A DNA stretch of 64,000 nt, taken from positions 706,152,456 to 706,216,455 of the forward strand of contig OX422207.1 of assembly GCA_949130495.1 (NCBI GenBank). Direction: 5' to 3'. The notes beneath the pieces were generated by a model. The model saw nothing but the letters and a program-made list of their open reading frames with translations. It was not told the origin of the DNA and did not search any database. Origin of the DNA: Sambucus nigra (Eukaryota > Streptophyta > Magnoliopsida > Dipsacales > Adoxaceae). Below are positions 1-11,158 of this stretch, in pieces. Position 1 is the first letter of the stretch. Each line of letters begins with the position of its first letter. The translations under genes and the position numbers were made by a program.

Positions 1-295
1 TCGAAACCTAAAGCATGGGCGAGGAACATTTTTCCCACTTTTCCAGATCTATCCCTAATCTTTACCTTGACCTCCCTAGCTATCTCGAGGTCTTGAGTAT
101 GCTGGGCTATAAGGGCTTCCAGTTTTTTTCCAGTATCTAGGGAGGAATGGAGCTCACTCGTTTGTTCAGCCACTTTCTTGGTCAAGTCCTCTTTCTCTTT
201 ATCAAATACACTTTCTCTCTCCCTAAACACTTTCTCTCTCTCCCCTTAAAATGACTTTCTCTTTCTACACAAACCTTCTCTCTTTCAACACAAAG

Positions 296-362
<67 letters not shown>

Positions 363-1650
363 TCTCCTAAATCCTTCTCTAGGGATGCTATCATAAGGGC
401 TAACACTTTGTTACGCTTTTTGGTCTTGAAAGTATCAGCATATAAATTGGCGTATGCATGTTGGATATCACTCTCGCTCCCACTTGCACCATCCTCCCCC
501 TCACTCACATCACTATCACTGTCGAGGTGTCCCTGTGAGTTTGCATCCTCATCGTTGTGAGGAGGACTGTCAGTACTCACATGACTAGCCATGAATGAGG
601 TGAATTATATTCATAAGGTGATTCGTCTCCTGAATCCACCTACTCGAACTCACTGTCGTTACTCAAGGAGGCATTCAAAGCAGCTTTGAATTGTTCTAAA
701 CGATTTAACCTACTTGCACACTCAAAAACCCTATGATCTCTACCTCCACACTCAAACCATCTATCTCATCTTTCTTAGGGGTGTCCTTTTTATCTTTCTC
801 AAGTCTCTTTTCAGATTTTTTTTTCTCAAAATTCTTTTTATCTCTAAAATTCCCATTTTTCTTCAATTTGAGATTTTTTTTGCAAATAAGGCCAAATTGT
901 CTAAGTCAGAATCAGAATCAGACATCTCTTCCTCTCTTTTCTTAGACGACTCACCTCTCTTTATCACCGCCCCCTCACTCTTCCTGGCCTGGGCTTTAAG
1001 TGCTACCCCTTTGTCTTTTGATTTTATCGTGTTAGGGAACATGTCGATTTAATAGGTCAGCAGGTCTCCAACTAACTCTTCTAATTTCAGCTTACTGAAA
1101 TTACCTAATGAATTTAACACAATGACTTTGGGGATAAATCTTTTAGGTAGTAATCTCAAAATTTTCTTAACTACTCTAGCATCATGAATATGTTCGCCTA
1201 AGTTGAAACTAGTGTTTATAATATCATATAAGTGTGCATAAATTCATCAAAACACTCAGAATCAAGCATAGTGATAGTTTCAAATTGTGTAGTTAAATTT
1301 TGCAATTTTGATTCCTTAACTTCATTAGTGCCTTCATGGGTCAGTTGAAGAACATCACATGCTTCTTTAGATGTGGTACACGACATGATGCATCGAAACT
1401 CGTCAGGTGTGACGTCTCGAGAAATGGCACTAAGCCCACGTGACTTATATGTGCTCCATTTGAATTCATCCTCAGTCCATGCAGTCACAAATTTAAAAGA
1501 AGTTACGTTATCTACAGTGACAGTGGGAGGCGTCCAACTTCTTTCACACACAACCCAAACACGTTCGTTTATGTCCTTTAAGTGAGATTTCATACGGGCT
1601 TTTCAGTATGCATAATTTGACCCGTAAAAAATTGGGACTCCATTATATAA
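1..1650 (-). pseudogene. Copia (Sirevirus-like) gag remnant, runs off the left edge
   Basis: Read on the minus strand. The N-terminus (about 1650-1570) has the Copia gag signature GSNYAY-x-KARMKSHLKD, with a stop where a Trp is expected. Next comes the UBN2-type gag domain (1593-1216), including VTPDEFRCI and a run resembling SKLQNLTTQFETI. A zinc knuckle near 760-710 keeps ECGGRDHRVFEC but has Trp for the first Cys. An acidic, Ser-rich segment (about 590-440) leads into a long predicted coiled coil that continues to base 1. Gag with a zinc knuckle followed by a long coiled coil is typical of Sirevirus-type Copia elements. Several frameshifts and stops separate the pieces, so it is not functional. 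The primer site and LTR lie immediately to the right, as expected for a minus-strand element. Confidence 0.8.
299..359. repeat. (CT)n microsatellite inside gag
   Basis: About thirty uninterrupted CT dinucleotides. On the minus strand they keep the gag coiled coil open as alternating Glu-Arg residues. This is a coding-phase microsatellite expansion. Confidence 0.95.
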
Positions 1651-1755
1651 GTTTTCCATTGAAATTGCTCTTTTTCAAGGATCAATTTTTAGAACAAAAT
1701 TGATATCTAGAAAAAAAAAATTACAGAAAAATTACACGGTAAAATTGTGTAATTG

Positions 1756-1767
1756 GCTCTGATACCA
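1756..1767 (-). other. tRNA-iMet primer binding site of a Copia element
   Basis: The minus strand reads TGGTATCAGAGC, the usual plant initiator-Met primer site. It lies between the gag start and the LTR. Confidence 0.85.
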
Positions 1768-1776
1768 ATTTCACAG

Positions 1777-2561
1777 TGCGCCAGCAATCAATGTCCAACT
1801 TATTTAATTAAATTCCAATTTTATCCCAATTCAGTCTTTAACTTCTTGCAAATAATTGTGACAGATGGATGAAATAAATCAAACATGTAAGACATTCAAA
1901 ATTTGTTAAAAAATCCCTCAAAGGGGCAAATACCTTTTTATTTCACTATAATTTATAAATCGCTACTTACACGAATTTCAATGAAATATAGTGACACACG
2001 AAATACCTGCAGGTGTCGGTTCGGTATCGTTAGCAAGAGGTCCCGCAAGAACTCCAAGATCAGCTGTGGAAAATCAGCCTTCTTCTTCTCCACAAGAACT
2101 CCAAACGAGCAGAACAATTTTCTTAGGTTTAGAGGATTCACATAAATGATTGGGAATTATTTGTGAATCAAAATAGTGTATATAAAAAATGATGTCTATT
2201 TTAATGTAGAAGAACTGCAGAAACGTGAGTTCCAAGACTTGAAAATCGTGTAGAATGGACACTACTTAAATATAGAAATCAAGGCGGTGGGTCGCTCGAA
2301 CGAGATGGAGTGTCACTCGAACGACTCGTCATTAAAGCGACTCCGCGCGACATGAACTGTCGTTTGAACGACAAGCTCTGCCATTCAAACAATTTGAACG
2401 ACGTGTATTGTTCGCCTCTACACTTAGAAAAAGATTCTTATTTCGAGATAAAATATTTCAGACTTCAAAAATTTATTAAAAATATTCCCAAATATTTATG
2501 CAAATATTAAAAACTCCAATTAAATTATTTTACTATAATTGCGAGTGGAGTAGTGGGAACA
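1777..2561 (-). repeat. 5' LTR of the minus-strand Copia element (edges provisional)
   Basis: Lies directly outside the primer site. A left edge at TGCGCC and a right edge at GGGAACA give a TG...CA unit when read on the minus strand, but no second LTR copy is in the window to confirm it. It contains a cluster of CTCGAACGAG-type palindromes at about 2291-2412 and a possible minus-strand TATA region near 2266-2275. The 9-nt gap to the primer site is long, so the left edge could be off by several bases. Confidence 0.5.
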
Positions 2562-2858
2562 AATGAATGTTGAAGACACACGATGCATGATAAGACAATG
2601 TTGACACACTACACACGTATGAAGGTAGTGGGTGCGTGATAACTTCGGATCCAAGTTGAGGCCATCATGGATGAACGTGGAGACGCACCGAATGTAGTGG
2701 TATCAGACATACTTGCAGTGATCTAGGATATATAGAGAAATTTCCTATATACTAAATGGACATTTATAAAATCATGTCCTTACAGGACCTGAAATTCTAT
2801 GCATGAGTATCAAAAGTGTGCTGAAAGTATTCGTAGAAATAAGAGCTCATCGAAGTAA

Positions 2859-3030
2859 CACTACACCATATTGACTATTTGAAACTAATAGAATATTTAA
2901 TTTGTAAGTGTTTATAACACTTACAAAATTAATAATGATTTTTGACACTTATAATATTTAAGTATTCAAAACCATTACTATTTTCATTTTTATTATTTCA
3001 CTAACCTAAAAGTGTAACATTGTCAAAAAA
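2859..3030 (+). repeat. Possible CACTA-type transposon end
   Basis: Begins CACTACACCA. It carries subterminal-looking inverted motifs such as GTAAGTGTTTATAACACTTAC. The motif ATAACACTTACAAAA recurs near 51950, in the better CACTA end. No matching opposite terminus or target duplication was found. The stretch before it (2562-2858) shows nothing recognisable. Confidence 0.3.
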
Positions 3031-3056
3031 GTGTGAACCAATTAGCGCTCTAACAT

Positions 3057-3254
3057 GAGCGGTTAGCTCAGCTGGTCAGGCCTTAGGTTTGCTCCCCAGA
3101 GGTTGCCAGTTCGAGTCACCGGAAGGGCCATGGACCGCATGTAGTTTATGTGTGAATCCACACCACCTGTTTCGATAGCCTTGTTTGAGGCGAAGGGATT
3201 AGTCTTGAGGTGCGCGCAAGCTGGCCTGGGGATTACCCTCCGTACCAAAAAAAA
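3057..3254 (+). mobile_element. tRNA-derived SINE
   Basis: A 198-bp short interspersed element. The 5' head has a perfect RNA polymerase III A box (TAGCTCAGCTGG, 3064-3075) and a B-box-like AGTTCGAGTCA (3108-3118), spaced as in a tRNA gene. The body includes a GGGATTAGTC...GAGGTGCGCGCAAGCTGGCC core similar to plant Au-type SINEs, and the 3' end is a short A tail. It is flanked by a 16-bp target duplication, ATTAGCGCTCTAACAT at 3041-3056 and ATTAACGCTCTAACAT at 3255-3270, with one mismatch. That is the hallmark of LINE-type retrotransposition. It is non-coding and not a functional tRNA gene. Confidence 0.92.
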
Positions 3255-3270
3255 ATTAACGCTCTAACAT

Positions 3271-3533
3271 AGTTGTTACTCCCTCCTATTCGATAAGCGT
3301 TTTGTCTAAATTCTCCCTCCCCCCCGACTATTCATAATATCACAAACCATAGGTAGGCTTACAAGAGATATCAAATCAGGTTCGTCTTCTTTTCCTCGAG
3401 CGGTGGTCTTAGGGTTTGTCAAGGGTAAATATAAACCTACAAAATGAGGCCATCGAGTTTTTTTCTCATTACCAGCTCTACCACACGGGTCTTACTTATC
3501 TATATGGTAATCCCTATCTTCCTCTCTCTCTCT

Positions 3534-3628
<95 letters not shown>

Positions 3629-5652
3629 TACACACACACACACTCGCTTTTGTATGTGTATTGTGGCTCGTACTAATAATTTTTCAGAGAATTAAGGAAT
3701 AAAGGTCATGTTCCTTCCTATATTTGAATTTTTAGGACAGTTTTATAACATTTATTTATGTGGTCCCTTTAGAGTTAGGAGTACAAAAAATAGGTAATTT
3801 TATTTGTTTTAGTTAAAGATATATTTATATTTATACCCTTAGTCATACGAATTCAAAATTCATTCCAAAAATACACACATAACCCCACCTCCACCCCACC
3901 AACTGGAATCCTTGTTGAAACGCCAAAATCCTCGCTCGAGACCGCTGGAATTCCCGCCAAATTATTTCTCTCACCTCGTCTCACTCTCCCTTCGTCAATT
4001 TCTTTTATTTATTTTTTGTTTGTGCCAACAGCACCATTGTCAGCATCGGAGAAGAAGGTTTTTCGCCGGAAAAATATAGTGTTCGTCGGGAAAATGGAGA
4101 TTTTAGTGAAATAATTAATTCGTCGGTTTCGATGTTTTTGTCACAAAATATCAAATATGGGTGTTCTTGGATAGATCTGGATGAGTAGATTTCAAATATA
4201 TAAATTTTGTGAATTTTGGATTTGTAGATTTGAAGTTATGAACTTTTAAAAATTTAATGTTTTTTGTATGAGTTGTCAAATGGAATATTAGTCAATTTTC
4301 ATGGTGTTTTTAGTACAGGGACTAAATTTATAACATTATGTGGAGGGTCCTATTGTTATACACTTTGAGATATATGGGACCTTTCCCCAAACCCCCCCAT
4401 AATTTTTCCTAGTTATCTTATGTTAATGTAACCATGTGTACATCCAACACTGTACACATACATATCCATGTAAAATCATTGTGTTTCACATATTTATGTA
4501 TTCTCGTGAAAGTGAGATTCCACAACTTCCAATGTTATTCAATCATATCAAAAGATATCTATTATGTCATGATTACAAGCTCAAAAACTCTAAGACTACT
4601 GTTTGAAAATATAACATTTTAAGAGAAAAATATTCTTTGCTAATTTACAATTATCAATAGCTTTAAAATGCAACACATGCACTTTAATTGATGCCTGCCC
4701 ATGCTGATATGGGTAGCTTTTGAAATCACAGAGAATTTTCTAGGACCCTCGTACTCGAATTAGATACGTAAGGGATACTAAATACACACACACCTGCCTA
4801 ATACATATTAAAGACTTATCTAAGTCATATTCCATTAATAAAAAGTAAATCACACATATCATGTAGGTACCACGTATCCTAGTTTACTTTTTATATTGTG
4901 TATCCCATTTTATCTTTGTATATGCATATAAGTTACTAGATCCATGTTAGTTTAGTTAATATACTTGTATGTATATTTAACACTTTAGGGTGGACTGACC
5001 AGTGGATCAGTATTTTTTAGGTTAGGGAAGTGTTGAGGCTTATGAAGTTTAGTTTCTTTATGTCTTCGTGGAGCCCACTTGTCCGTGCATCCGCTATTAT
5101 GTCATTAGTAAGGGCTTTGAACTATAATTCTTGGATGATCCCTTCTATGCCGACTCATGATTTTCACGTGTCCGTCGCGACGCGCTGACATGGCGTGTCA
5201 TGATTGGTTAGTGCTGCTAGCGCGGATCCACATCCATAAGACGATAACTTATTGTGACACATCATGTCAGGGTGTCACGAAGAACACATGAAAAATCATG
5301 AGTCAGCCTACACTTATTGTTCTTGGACAATTGTGGGAACCATATATAATTTTTTTCTGAAAGAAGTGGTGGCAGAGGTATAACTATATTTTTTCGATGA
5401 CTCTTAATGTTGGGGTTTGATTGTACTTTATGGTGGGGATGGAGGAGAGTACCATATCGTGGTGGGGTAATAATGCCCATGAGCATTGTGACTTAGAAAT
5501 TGGCTCTACGGCCAAATGTATATCAGTGGAGGGATGTCCTATATTTTGATATCAGTGTCATTTGTTAAAAATTGCAAAAAACCTTGTTTTGATTTGGCAT
5601 TAGAAATTGCTAAAGCTTCATACTCAAAGAAAAATTAATACTAAAGTGTTAA
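3271..5652. other. Intergenic stretch without recognised genes
   Basis: AT-rich DNA with stops in all frames. Apart from the microsatellite at 3536-3643 and a GC-richer patch (about 3870-4080) that looks like a leader or gene scrap, I recognise nothing. Short open frames here lack any family resemblance. Confidence 0.6.
3536..3643. repeat. (TA)n then (CA)n microsatellite
   Basis: A run of about 44 TA dinucleotides (3536-3623) preceded by CT repeats, followed after a few bases by a short CA run. The apparent Ile-Tyr open frames across it are artefacts of the repeat. Confidence 0.97.
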
Positions 5653-5975
5653 TGATGTGAATTAGGAGGTGTATAGACTATTTTAGTCATTTTATTACAA
5701 AGTGGAATTTTGTTTATTTTCTCTATTATGATGTACTTTATTTTTTATTAGTTGTTTTGGTTAGTATTATAGGTGGAAAGTATTAGGGTTTAGTAATGGA
5801 ATGGTTGTAATTTGGTTCTTTTCTTGTAATCAAAGTAAGAACCTTCTATTTATCCCCTATAAATACTTCTCTTATAGCCTCATTTGAGGCATTCTATCAA
5901 TTTGAGATTTTAAGAGAGAGTTGAGACGAGAGTTAAATTTTCTTCCTACTTTCCAATTGACGCTCATTTACGTTA
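5653..5975 (+). repeat. 5' LTR of the gag-only element
   Basis: 323 bp, starting TGATGTGAATT. TATA box TATAAATA at 5859-5866. Ends CATTTACGTTA, two bases before the primer site. Confidence 0.85.
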
Positions 5976-5977
5976 AT

Positions 5978-5990
5978 TGGTATTAGAGTC
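5978..5990 (+). other. Primer binding site (decayed)
   Basis: TGGTATTAGAGTC differs from the initiator-Met primer site TGGTATCAGAGCC by C-to-T changes. It sits 2 nt after the LTR. Confidence 0.75.
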
Positions 5991-6042
5991 TCATTGGCAC
6001 CACCTTTTTTTATTGTTGTTCTATAACAAAAAAATAGTAGGC

Positions 6043-8362
6043 AATGGAAAATGGACAGAAGAAGAGGTTTTCCCCCGTTGATTCATGCACCGATCGGCTT
6101 GAGGAGGTTTTAAACCACCTCGTAGCGTGATTTGATGCTCTCAATGTGTACCTTCCTCCACCGGATGCATCCATGAGCTGCACTCACTCCGCCCCCACCC
6201 TCACCCCCGTACAAAACCCTAATGCCACTACCATCAATTCCACTTAGTCCACCCCTGCACCAACAAAACAAAATACCCTACCAAATCCCACCACCATATC
6301 CACCACCACCACGGAGTCCGAAAATAATATCGGGAGTGGCGATCCCGTCGTAAACCACCACGGCCAAACCTAACACCCCCAAAACAACCCCTTCGTCTAT
6401 TCAAACCCATGCTCACCCATGGCTGCTGACAACGACGTTGGCCTCCCACAGGGCGCGTCTCCTCCTTCCTTTTCTCCGACCAACCCATACCTCCTAATTA
6501 ACCATAATTCAATTTCTTTACCCTCAAATTCAACCCATTTTAATAATTCTTCCATCTAATATTAAAATCAAACATATTCTAGGTTTCCACCATCCTATTT
6601 CCAAACAACTCCACAATTTATATATACTAATCTCCAACCTTACAAAGTTCCTCCACCACCACCCGATCCAAACTTATACGATCACCAGCCACCGTCACCA
6701 CACCTTCCTCCACTACGTATCATCTAACCCACCACTTTTCAAAATCAAACCCTAAATCGTACCCCTATTAACTCCCACCATGATTCACACCTTCTACATG
6801 TTTCCACATAACCCCTCCACCACTCCCAACAACATCATGAGCCATATCATCCACTCCTTCTTCCATCCATACCCCCGGCTTTACTCACATTCATTGACCC
6901 CCACCCATACCCACACCCACATACTACTTTTGCCATGCTTCTGCCCGCAACTCTAATTCATACCACCTTGCCTTCGCCCCACCATAGAGGTTATGTTCAC
7001 CAACCAAAGTCTCTATGGAATGCCCGTTCCACATACTCTTCTCCAGTTGATACTTTGGAGCGTGTTCATAGTTGTCTAGGTCACCCCTAGTAGGATGGTC
7101 CCCCTTACGCTAAGCTACAGTCATTATCAGATTTTGAGCCACCTCCACATATAAAGTGGCACACTAATATATCACCTTTCGATTCTTTGAGTCTGAAGGT
7201 CACTCCATTTGTGCTAATTATTGATAAGCATTGCTTTTATGCTACTAGAGAGGGAATTTGATGGAATAGTGCCCACATCGTCAGCCAGTTGTAGCAGTTC
7301 CACCTCTTGTACCTACGGTGACCGTAATTCCTCGTATTGTCACCTCCAAACAAGATCAAGACCTCTCCTCTAGACCTAGTTCCTGTTCATCCCCCACCTC
7401 ATAGGCAACTACATCGAACACCGGTTTAGGATCCTACGCTAGGCGATGATGAATTTGATGTGGATGGTCTAGATCTCTGGGGAGGCGGCCCCATTACTCG
7501 CATAGCTCTACGGATGCTTTCTCGGAGCATGCAAGGGTACATCCCGATTGATGTGCCATTATTTAATGGTCATATCCAACCTGATGCTGTGATTTATTGC
7601 CTTGATACGATGGAGCATATTTTTTAGTATAAGAGGTTAAGTGGCCGACGTTGTGTCATTCTTCTGGTGACCAAATTCTAGGACTATGCTAGTGTTTGGG
7701 GGCATGATTTGAAGCAGCACCGGGTGATTGATGGACAACCTCCTATCTAGCCTTGGACTGGGCTGAGAGAAGCAATTATGGCTTCCTTCGTCCCCGCCAC
7801 ATACGAGCGCGACCTATTTCTCCAAGTTCAGGCCATCCGACATGATATATATATTGGACTAAACTGAGAGGTTTCATATCTTGTGCACACGAGCTCGCCT
7901 ATGAGAAATGGAGGACTAGAGGATCAAGTGTTACATTCATGGGCTTCAGGGTCATATTTAGAGGAATCTTGCATTATGTGACATCTCTACCTTTGTGAAG
8001 GGGGTGGAGTATGCCACAAAGGTTAAAATGTATCATCAGACTACTCCCTCTACTCTTACACGCATTACTACTTTTGTACCCCTGCTACCTACAATATTCC
8101 ACCCTCTACAACTACGATGGCGGCACCAACTACTACTACTCATCCTCCTCCTCCTTCATCCTATTCCCATTTTGTAACGTTTAAATGCTACAATTGTGGG
8201 GTAGTAGGCCATAGGGCTTCAGATTCTTGCTTATCACGTCGTCGTGCCTTACTTGTTTCAGGAGGACTAGAGTATCTTGAGGAGACTGATGATTCCACGC
8301 CACATCATGATCTCATCACCATTCTGGAGGGTGATATCGATGGCATTCCCCTATGGGTTTGA
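6043..8362 (+). pseudogene. Degenerate Gypsy-type gag
   Basis: The likely start at 6043 gives MENGQKKRFSPVDSCTDRLE and then a stop. A Pro/Thr/Ser-rich stretch follows. From about 7500 the retrotransposon gag domain is readable between stops: a Pro-Leu-Phe-x-Gly motif (DVPLFNGH), a DTMEHIF-like helix, YASVWGHDLK, and a PATYERDLFLQ segment. A zinc knuckle CYNCGVVGHRASDSC (about 8186-8230) has five rather than four residues before the last Cys. The frame closes at 8362. At least six in-frame stops mark it as dead. The family packages retrotransposon RNA into particles; nothing here suggests another role. Confidence 0.75.
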
Positions 8363-8380
8363 GGACAAATTGCTTGTCAT

Positions 8381-8391
8381 GAAGGGGAGAA
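8381..8391 (+). other. Polypurine tract
   Basis: GAAGGGGAGAA immediately before the 3' LTR primes plus-strand synthesis. The bases just upstream can be read as Leu-Arg-Thr-Asn, which resembles the end of Gypsy pol. Confidence 0.75.
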
Positions 8392-8696
8392 TGATGTGAA
8401 TTAAGAGGCATATAGACTATTTTTAGTCATTCTAGTGCAAATTGGTATTTTGGGTATTTTCTCAATTATGATGTACTTTCTTTTATTAGTTTTTTTAATT
8501 GCTATTAAAGGTTAGTAAGGATATAATTGTAATTAAATCCGTTTCTTATAGTCCAAGTAAGAATCTTCTACTCCCACCTATAAATACTTCTCTTGTAGCC
8601 TCATTTGAGGCATTTTATCATTTTGAGATTTTAAGAGAGAGTTGAGACGAGAGTTGAATATTCTTCTTACTTTACATTTGACGCACATTTATGTTA
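8392..8696 (+). repeat. 3' LTR of the gag-only element
   Basis: 305 bp and clearly homologous to 5653-5975. TATA box at 8579-8586. The two LTRs differ by many substitutions and small indels, so the insertion is old. Confidence 0.85.
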
Positions 8697-8942
8697 GTAC
8701 ATAAACATAGTTTGAGGTTTTACAACCACAATTCCCTATTTCTATTTTTTTATAAGAAATCCACACAAAATACACTTGAATCCCAGTTAAGCCACTTTTA
8801 AAAGGAATTACTTACGATCGTGATGAAGTTTAGATTTCGAGGGTGACAATGACAAGTTTTGAGTTCTCATTGAGAGAGTTTCATGGCTCTGAATAATTTT
8901 GAATATATAGTTAATTGTGTTTTGCGTTTATGTGAGTATATA

Positions 8943-10989
8943 TGTAATGACCCCACTTTTATATGTTCATATATAGTTTTAAATGTTGTATTATTTCATA
9001 TGTGATATGGATAATGTTAATTTATTATTGTTAGTCTAATCCCCCCTTCATAAATCAGGAAATATCAAATTAGTTACAAAGATAAAATTTTAATGTTTTG
9101 GGTAGGAATGTTCATATTAGAGACTAGTTTTCAGCATTATAATATAACAATTGATTTGAGGTAAAACCTAAAAAGTTGTACATATATGAATTAGGTTTGT
9201 AACACAACAAACGGTGTGTTAAACAGAGATTCGTTCAAGATGTTATACCAAAATTATGAAATAAGGGCAAATATGTCCATCCTTTAAGTCGTATTTTGTC
9301 TTTTTAGCACACCATGTGTTATATTTTGATTGGTTGGAAGGGGAAGCTTATCAGGCCGACTTAAACACCTTTAAATGACCTTTTTCTTTAGCAAAATGTA
9401 TTAAATCAAAGCCATATGACATATCCTGAGCTAAATGATAAGTTTTGGGGTAGAAAATGAAATTTTATGAAACTTTAGGGACTTGATTTTAAAATAAAGA
9501 AAGTTTTAGGGACTAAAATGAAAATATAAAAAGGACCATTTTGTAAATAAAATATTTTCATGAACCTCTAAGAAATATTGAAAATATATAGTTTGAAATT
9601 ACCAAAATGCCCTTAATGTGTAAAATAACCATTATGCCCCTAACACCTTTCCACCTCGTGCTTGACACCTTGCGCTTACACATGTCATCCATATAGATAA
9701 AGCTAAAACACGTGGCATCGTTACAAATAGAGCTAAAACACGTGTCGCTGCTCGGTGAAATAAGGTTGCAAGACCCCTCCAATGCATGACACCACAACGC
9801 TGAGTCGCCGTTGTAAAGGCTTGGTCAGCTAGACACGTGTCAATGCCGTGAAATCTTTGGAAAACTATAAATAAAACCTTTAGGATCAATTAAACTCATA
9901 CCATTTCCTCGATAACTATAGTCAGAAAGGGTGATATCTCAAGAGGGAGTTCTGTAAGTTTAAGAAGAAGTTCCGTCTTAACGAAGTGATCCAAGACTTA
10001 ATATCTCTAACTTCGATCTTCTGTTTTAGGTGAGTAATCTATGACATTCCTTGCATATTTTAATTATATGATATTATGCAAACTATATCTATTTTGTGAA
10101 ATGTTTTATCCTCAAAAATACATCTGATACCGATGATTTCGTCGTTTGTTATATGTGTATATCTCTCGATATATACATCTCATTTGAATTCTGAAATTAT
10201 TTATTCGACCTATGGAAACTCTCTTACCATGTTGGCCTTGACTACCGAGTGGAAATATTTGGGTGGTACCTTCCCTGCTGGTTTATCGCTAGTGTGCCCT
10301 AAATAAGGTGTTATTTCAGATATTATGATTTTCCGTTTGTGTTGTTGCTGGGTGGAAATATTTGGTAACACTATCTATTTATCTGGGTATTAGAGCGTAC
10401 ATGGCCATCAAAATAAAATTGAATAATTGACATATAGCTCAAATTATTTTATCTATTCTGTTCTGAACTGATTATTCTGAAAATATATACTGCCAGTTTA
10501 CTGTATATATTTTACTGCAAATTCCTGTCCATGTATAAATTGAATAGGTATCTATTTTTGAAAAACCCTGGGATGTCTGGAGATTAAATCTCAATCGGAT
10601 TTTAGCTGATGTTGTATAAATAACCATTTTTCAGGAAATAAGTAGGTTCGTGGAGGGAACGAAAAAGGAATGTATTTAAGATTCAGCTTTTAGAGCTCGT
10701 TTTGTTATTATGTTTGTTTTATCATTTAGAGCACGTTTGGCTCTCTTGTAATAAGTTTTAAATTTCATTTTAAGTTGCAAGTCTTTGTTACTTGTAATAT
10801 AAATGAAGTTTCCTTTTAGAAAGCTCTGATGAAGTCATTCCTTTAATTTCATAATTTTACGATTCATAACCATGTAATTGTATTTCCGTTGCACTTAATT
10901 AAGGAAACAATTTAAGTCATAATATTTGTTGCCTTGGTGGCATGTCAAGACACTCATCCCCACTACTATTTTGGGAAGGGGTCGTGATA
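8943..10989 (+). repeat. LTR copy 1 of the three-LTR element
   Basis: 2047 bp. Promoter block near 9709-9873. On the minus strand, open frames at similar places recur in all three LTRs, which follows from copying rather than coding. Confidence 0.88.
9709..9873 (+). promoter_or_regulatory. G-box cluster and TATA box of LTR copy 1
   Basis: Three CACGTG boxes at 9709-9714, 9739-9744 and 9834-9839, then TATAAATA at 9866-9873, 27 bp after the last box. The ACACGTGTC context is the G-box/ABRE type bound by plant bZIP and bHLH factors. Transcription would start near 9900. Confidence 0.6.
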
Positions 10990-11158
10990 GAAGTGGTATG
11001 AGAGCATAGGTTATGAACCCATAGAGAAGTGAACATAAGTTTTGAACGTTATAGATCCTAAGTTTCCATACATGGGATATAAGATTAAATATACGTACCT
11101 ATTTCGAAATTAATGTAAGTAAAGTTTAGGGAGCAAACTTCTTATAAGGAGGGGAGGA
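10990..11158 (+). other. Internal stub 1 (primer site plus polypurine tract only)
   Basis: 169 bp. Primer-site-like TGGTATGAGAGC at 10994-11005 and AAGGAGGGGAGGA at 11146-11158. The 3' part (GGGAGCAAACTTCTTATAAGG) matches the sequence that usually precedes the 3' LTR of Gypsy elements. The leader is thus joined almost directly to the 3' end, with gag-pol deleted. Confidence 0.85.

Larger units (their letters stand above)
5653..8696 (+). mobile_element. Gag-only (TR-GAG type) Gypsy LTR retrotransposon
   Basis: Two direct LTRs (5653-5975 and 8392-8696) share long stretches, including the TATAAATACTTCTCTT promoter block and GAGAGAGTTGAGACGAGAGTT. Just inside the left LTR is TGGTATTAGAGTC, a decayed tRNA-iMet primer site. 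Just before the right LTR is a purine tract, GAAGGGGAGAA. The 2.4-kb interior holds a degenerate gag and no protease, RT or integrase, so the element had to be mobilised by a relative. Bases flanking the LTRs (GTTAA left; GTACA or GTTAG right, depending on the chosen edge) do not give a clean target duplication. Confidence 0.85.

Noticed and set aside
3057..3130. tRNA gene at the start of the SINE
   Set aside because: A and B boxes are present, but acceptor stem and anticodon arm do not fold as a tRNA and the unit has an A tail and target duplication, so it is a SINE head.
3288..3330. ACTCCCTCC-like Stowaway MITE end
   Set aside because: No matching inverted end or TA duplication was found within a reasonable distance.
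3416..3695. Plus-strand open frames with long Ile-Tyr runs
   Set aside because: They are translations of the (TA)n microsatellite.
3703..4396. Possible Mutator-type terminal repeats (AAAGGTC...GTCCCT on both sides)
   Set aside because: Similarity of the inverted arms is patchy and no 9-bp duplication is evident.
5262..5486. Minus-strand open frame of 74 codons
   Set aside because: No domain, in featureless intergenic DNA.
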